Shown in pieces: positions 6,946 to 9,801 of a stretch of 9,801 nt of DNA. The notes beneath the pieces were generated by a model. The model ran no database searches. It worked only from the letters and a program-made list of their open reading frames with translations, and was not told the DNA's origin. The stretch spans positions 1-9,801 of the forward strand of contig CANHKJ010000100.1 in assembly GCA_947460915.1 (NCBI GenBank), read 5' to 3'. Made by a program: the position numbers and the translations under genes. The number at the start of each line of letters is the position of its first letter. Position 1 is the first letter of the stretch. This DNA is from Verrucomicrobiia bacterium (GTDB lineage Bacteria > Verrucomicrobiota > Verrucomicrobiia > Verrucomicrobiales > Akkermansiaceae).

Positions 6946-8004
6946 ATGCAGGATCATCCGCAAAATATTCTGATCACAGGAGGTGCGGGCTTCATTGGCT
7001 CAGCGCTAGTTCGTTTTTTGTTAGAAAAAACAACGGCGACCGTGATCAATTTGGACGCGCTCACCTATGCGGGAAATCTTGCCTCATTGGCTGATATCGA
7101 GACACATCCGCGCTATCGATTTGTGCATGGCGATATCAACGACGCGCCACTGCTCGCAGATCTTCTCTCCAAGCATCGGCCCAGCGTGATCATGCACCTT
7201 GCTGCGGAATCGCACGTTGATCGCTCGATCTCAGGTGCAGCGGAATTCATTCGCACCAATGTCTGCGGCACCTATGTTTTGCTAGATGAATGCTTGCGTT
7301 TTTATCGTGCCCTCACAGACTCGGAGAAAGAGCAATTCCGCTTCGTTCATGTTTCGACGGATGAAGTCCACGGTTCGTTAGAAAAGGAAGATGCTCCTTT
7401 CACCGAGAGCACTCGCTATGCACCTCGTTCTCCGTATTCTGCCACCAAGGCAGCCTCGGATCATCTCGTGCGCGCATGGCATCATACGTATGGTCTGCCC
7501 GTCATTGTCAGCAATTGCTCGAACAATTACGGCCCACGCCAGTATCCGGAAAAGCTCATTCCACTGGCACTCATGAAAATGCTCCATGGTGAAAACATTC
7601 CGCTCTATGGAAATGGTACACAGATTCGCGATTGGTTGCACGTCGATGACCATTGCTCAGCTCTCTGGGAAATTGCTTGCCGCGGTCGCATCGGCGAAAG
7701 TTATGTCATTGGCAGTGGTCGTGAGATGAGCAATCGGGCTCTGCTTGATCTGCTCTGCTCGATCATGGATGAATTGGCTCCGCGTGCTGATGCCGCATGT
7801 CATCAGGAGTCGATCGTTTCCGTGACGGATCGTCCCGGCCACGATGCTCGTTACGCGATCGATGCCACCAAGCTCCGTTCCGAGCTCGCGTGGCAGCCGA
7901 ACATTTCGCTAGAAGAAGGCCTGCGCTCGACCGTTCGCTGGTATCTCGATCAGCGTGCTTGGTGGGAACCATTGTGGGAAAATCAAGTCGCGCGCGGCAT
8001 GTGA
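6946..8004 (+). CDS. rfbB: dTDP-glucose 4,6-dehydratase
   Basis: RfbB (RmlB) converts dTDP-glucose to dTDP-4-keto-6-deoxyglucose with bound NAD, the second step towards dTDP-L-rhamnose and related deoxysugars of surface polysaccharides. The 352-residue protein is full length. It has the Rossmann motif TGGAGFIGS (11-19), NLDALTYAGNL (35-45), HLAAESHVDRSI (84-95), the catalytic Thr138-Asp139-Glu140 triplet in VSTDEVHGS, the short-chain dehydrogenase pair Tyr164 and Lys168 in YSATKAASDH, NNYGPRQYPEKLIPL (193-207) and YGNGTQIRDWLHVDDH (221-236). The position after DEV is His where most family members have Tyr; this is not a catalytic residue. rfbA, rfbC and rfbD are not in the window. It follows the hydrolase by 12 bases and precedes the glycosyltransferase fusion by 73 bases. 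Its stop codon lies inside a hairpin (8000-8017). No Shine-Dalgarno motif precedes ATG 6946. Confidence 0.95.
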   Translation: MQDHPQNILITGGAGFIGSALVRFLLEKTTATVINLDALTYAGNLASLADIETHPRYRFVHGDINDAPLLADLLSKHRPSVIMHLAAESHVDRSISGAAEFIRTNVCGTYVLLDECLRFYRALTDSEKEQFRFVHVSTDEVHGSLEKEDAPFTESTRYAPRSPYSATKAASDHLVRAWHHTYGLPVIVSNCSNNYGPRQYPEKLIPLALMKMLHGENIPLYGNGTQIRDWLHVDDHCSALWEIACRGRIGESYVIGSGREMSNRALLDLLCSIMDELAPRADAACHQESIVSVTDRPGHDARYAIDATKLRSELAWQPNISLEEGLRSTVRWYLDQRAWWEPLWENQVARGM

Positions 8005-8017
8005 CGGTTTCGTCACA
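8000..8017 (+). other. Hairpin over the rfbB stop codon
   Basis: TGTGACG (8000-8006), loop GTTT, then CGTCACA (8011-8017) form a perfect 7-bp stem that includes the rfbB TGA at 8002-8004. No T-run follows, so it is not a standard intrinsic terminator. It could protect the 3' end of the upstream message, attenuate expression of the downstream gene, or bind a protein as a DNA palindrome. Confidence 0.35.
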
Positions 8018-8077
8018 GAGCATGTCTCATCATTGTTGCCGAGCTGTGCAGGATGTGATGCGCCGTAGGCAAGCACC

Positions 8078-9801
8078 ATGCGAATCGACATCATTACCGA
8101 CACTTTCGCCCCGGACATCAATGGCGTAGCCATGACCCTAGGCCAACTCAGCAAAGGCCTTTCGCAGCGCGGCCACCGCGTTAAAGTCCTCTGTTCTGGA
8201 GCGAAGTCCACAACCGGTGAAAACATCCGCGCGATGCGTCTACCGGGCTACAAAGAGGTGCGCATCGGACTCCCCAGCCCCTTTGTATTGCGCAAACGCT
8301 GGATCAAAAAACAACCGGACGTGATCTATGTTGCCACAGAGAGTCCCATGGGCGTCTCCGCCGTTAGCGTAGCCAAGGCGCTCGGCATTCCGGTCACCAC
8401 CGGCTTTCACACCAACTTCCATCAATACATGGAGCAATACAAGCTGCGTAGCCTGCAAAACGTTGCCACCAGTTATTTACGCAACGTGCACAGCAAGGCA
8501 TACACCACTTTTGCGCCAAGCCAAGAAGTGGTCGATTGGCTCAAGTCGGAAGGCATCGCACACGCAAAACTGTTAGGTCGCGGTGTCGATACCGAGTTGT
8601 TTTCTCCTGCTCATCGCGATGATGAACTGCGCGCCTCTTGGGGTGCCGATGCCCAAGATCCTGTGTTCTTGATCGTCGGCCGCATGGCTGCCGAGAAAAA
8701 CCTCCCGCTGGCATTTACGGCGATGGAAAAAATTTCGCACCTCCATCGACGGGCGCGTTTTGTGATCGTAGGCGATGGCCCCCTTCACGCCGAGTGGCAA
8801 CGTCACGATTGGATCCATCTCGCCGGAGTTCAGCGTGGCGATGATCTTGCACGACACTACGCCTCCGCTGACGTGCTGCTATTTCCGAGCGAGACCGAAA
8901 CCTTTGGCAACGTCGTGCTCGAGGGTATGGCCAGTGGCTTGGTTGTTGTGGCTTACGATTACGCTGCTGCCGCGCACCACATCATTCATGGCGAAAATGG
9001 CCTTAAGGCTCCCAAAGGCGATGCCGAAGCATGGACAGCGTGCGCTATCCATGCCATCGAAGTCGCGGCCCAACTTTCTCTGCGCGAAGCAGCCCGTGAT
9101 GCGACCGATGGCATTTCTTGGGCCGGCATCGTCCGCGAATTCGAGTCCGCCCTAGCCGATGCCGCACGCCACCGCAAGCCCTTGCTCGATGACCAGGGCA
9201 TGAAACGCAAACCCGAAAGACTTCCCTTTCGCACGGTCTTCATGTCTGACATCCACCTCGGCACGCCCGAGAGCAAAGCCGATGAAGTGGTGAGTTTTCT
9301 CAAACACCTGCGCTGCGAAAAACTCGTGCTCAATGGTGATATCATCGATGGCTGGGCGCTGCGTCGCGGGAGCCGTTGGCAAAATCGCCACAGTCGCGTC
9401 ATCCGCACTGTTCTGAAAATAATGGAGAAAGAAAACACCGAGGTCATCTATTTGCGTGGCAATCACGATGATATCCTTGAACGATTTTTACCACTCACCT
9501 TCGGCGCGATCCGCATCGTCAAGGAGCACATACACACCGCCTTGAATGGGAAAAAATACCTCGTCATTCACGGTGATGGCTTTGATAGCGTGGCCACCAA
9601 TCACCGCTGGCTCGCCATGCTCGGAGCATTCGGTTATGACTCGCTGCTCGCCTTCAATCGTGTTTATAACAAATGGCGTGCCTTCCGCGGCAAGGAGTAT
9701 TTCTCCATCAGCAAGGCCATCAAAGGCAAAGTCAAGTCCGCGGTTTCCTTCGTCGATCGCTACGAAGAGCAGTTGCAAAAACTCGCCCATCAACGCGAAT
9801 G
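8078..9801 (+). CDS. GT4 glycosyltransferase fused to LpxH-like metallophosphatase (3' end outside window)
   Basis: One frame runs from ATG 8078 (in-frame TAG at 8066-8068 just upstream) to the window edge without a stop: at least 574 residues. Residues 1 to about 365 are a GT-B glycosyltransferase of family GT4: DTFAPDINGVAMTL near the N-terminus, FHTNFHQYM around His111, GRGVDTELFSP, VGRMAAEKNLPLAF and the EX7E motif Glu274-Glu282 in ETFGNVVLE. It should move a sugar from a nucleotide donor to a lipid or glycan acceptor. After a short basic linker, from about residue 386, comes a calcineurin-like phosphatase of the LpxH/UDP-2,3-diacylglucosamine diphosphatase group: SDIHLG (Asp391, His393), NGDIIDGW (Asp421), GNHDD (Asn462, His463, Asp464) and IHGDGFD (His498). 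The final GHxH metal motif is expected just past the window. An internal ATG at 9199 could also give a separate phosphatase. The substrates are unknown; true lipid A precursor cleavage is unproven for this subgroup. Confidence 0.88.
   Translation, partial: MRIDIITDTFAPDINGVAMTLGQLSKGLSQRGHRVKVLCSGAKSTTGENIRAMRLPGYKEVRIGLPSPFVLRKRWIKKQPDVIYVATESPMGVSAVSVAKALGIPVTTGFHTNFHQYMEQYKLRSLQNVATSYLRNVHSKAYTTFAPSQEVVDWLKSEGIAHAKLLGRGVDTELFSPAHRDDELRASWGADAQDPVFLIVGRMAAEKNLPLAFTAMEKISHLHRRARFVIVGDGPLHAEWQRHDWIHLAGVQRGDDLARHYASADVLLFPSETETFGNVVLEGMASGLVVVAYDYAAAAHHIIHGENGLKAPKGDAEAWTACAIHAIEVAAQLSLREAARDATDGISWAGIVREFESALADAARHRKPLLDDQGMKRKPERLPFRTVFMSDIHLGTPESKADEVVSFLKHLRCEKLVLNGDIIDGWALRRGSRWQNRHSRVIRTVLKIMEKENTEVIYLRGNHDDILERFLPLTFGAIRIVKEHIHTALNGKKYLVIHGDGFDSVATNHRWLAMLGAFGYDSLLAFNRVYNKWRAFRGKEYFSISKAIKGKVKSAVSFVDRYEEQLQKLAHQRE

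Noticed and set aside
8986..9466. Minus-strand open frames opposite the fusion gene
   Set aside because: The plus strand here encodes the glycosyltransferase C-terminus and conserved phosphatase motifs; the minus frames are shadows.

Overview
The window carries nine protein-coding genes packed closely together, with no RNA genes, insertion sequences, CRISPR arrays or phage genes that I can see. Base composition is moderate (a little over half G+C by eye). The gene families suggest a Gram-negative-type heterotroph. The lack of Shine-Dalgarno motifs, the short TilS and the style of RhaB and of the glycosyltransferase would fit Verrucomicrobiota or another PVC bacterium, but this is an inference from general resemblance and not a proven assignment. 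No gap exceeds about 160 bases.

Layout. Positions 1-975 (minus) hold a 3'-truncated M42 metallo-aminopeptidase. A divergent spacer leads to tilS (1133-2083, plus), which modifies the CAU anticodon of tRNA-Ile2. Convergent to it lies a four-gene minus-strand series, in order of transcription: an FtsB/DivIC-like division protein (5959-5618), hpt (5621-5079), clpX (4961-3681) and rhaB (3633-2155). A strong sigma-70-like promoter (5972-6000) sits directly in front of this series and would give an almost leaderless transcript. Diverging from it on the plus strand is a probable envelope-related series: an alpha/beta hydrolase with an N-terminal membrane anchor (6085-6933), dTDP-glucose 4,6-dehydratase rfbB (6946-8004), and a long open frame from 8078 to the window edge.

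That last frame is the most notable item. It encodes a GT4 glycosyltransferase fused in one uninterrupted reading frame to a calcineurin-like metallophosphatase of the LpxH (UDP-2,3-diacylglucosamine diphosphatase) type, and it continues beyond the window.

How the parts fit. The minus-strand series combines housekeeping functions: septum formation, purine salvage, AAA+ unfoldase and sugar kinase. The plus-strand series on the right points to nucleotide-sugar synthesis and transfer of sugar to an envelope lipid or glycan. The tilS / hpt / DivIC-like trio recalls the divIC-tilS-hprT neighbourhood of Firmicutes, here broken up by clpX and rhaB. Most of the window is ordinary core genome. The fusion protein and the apparent leaderless, SD-less gene starts deserve the second look.
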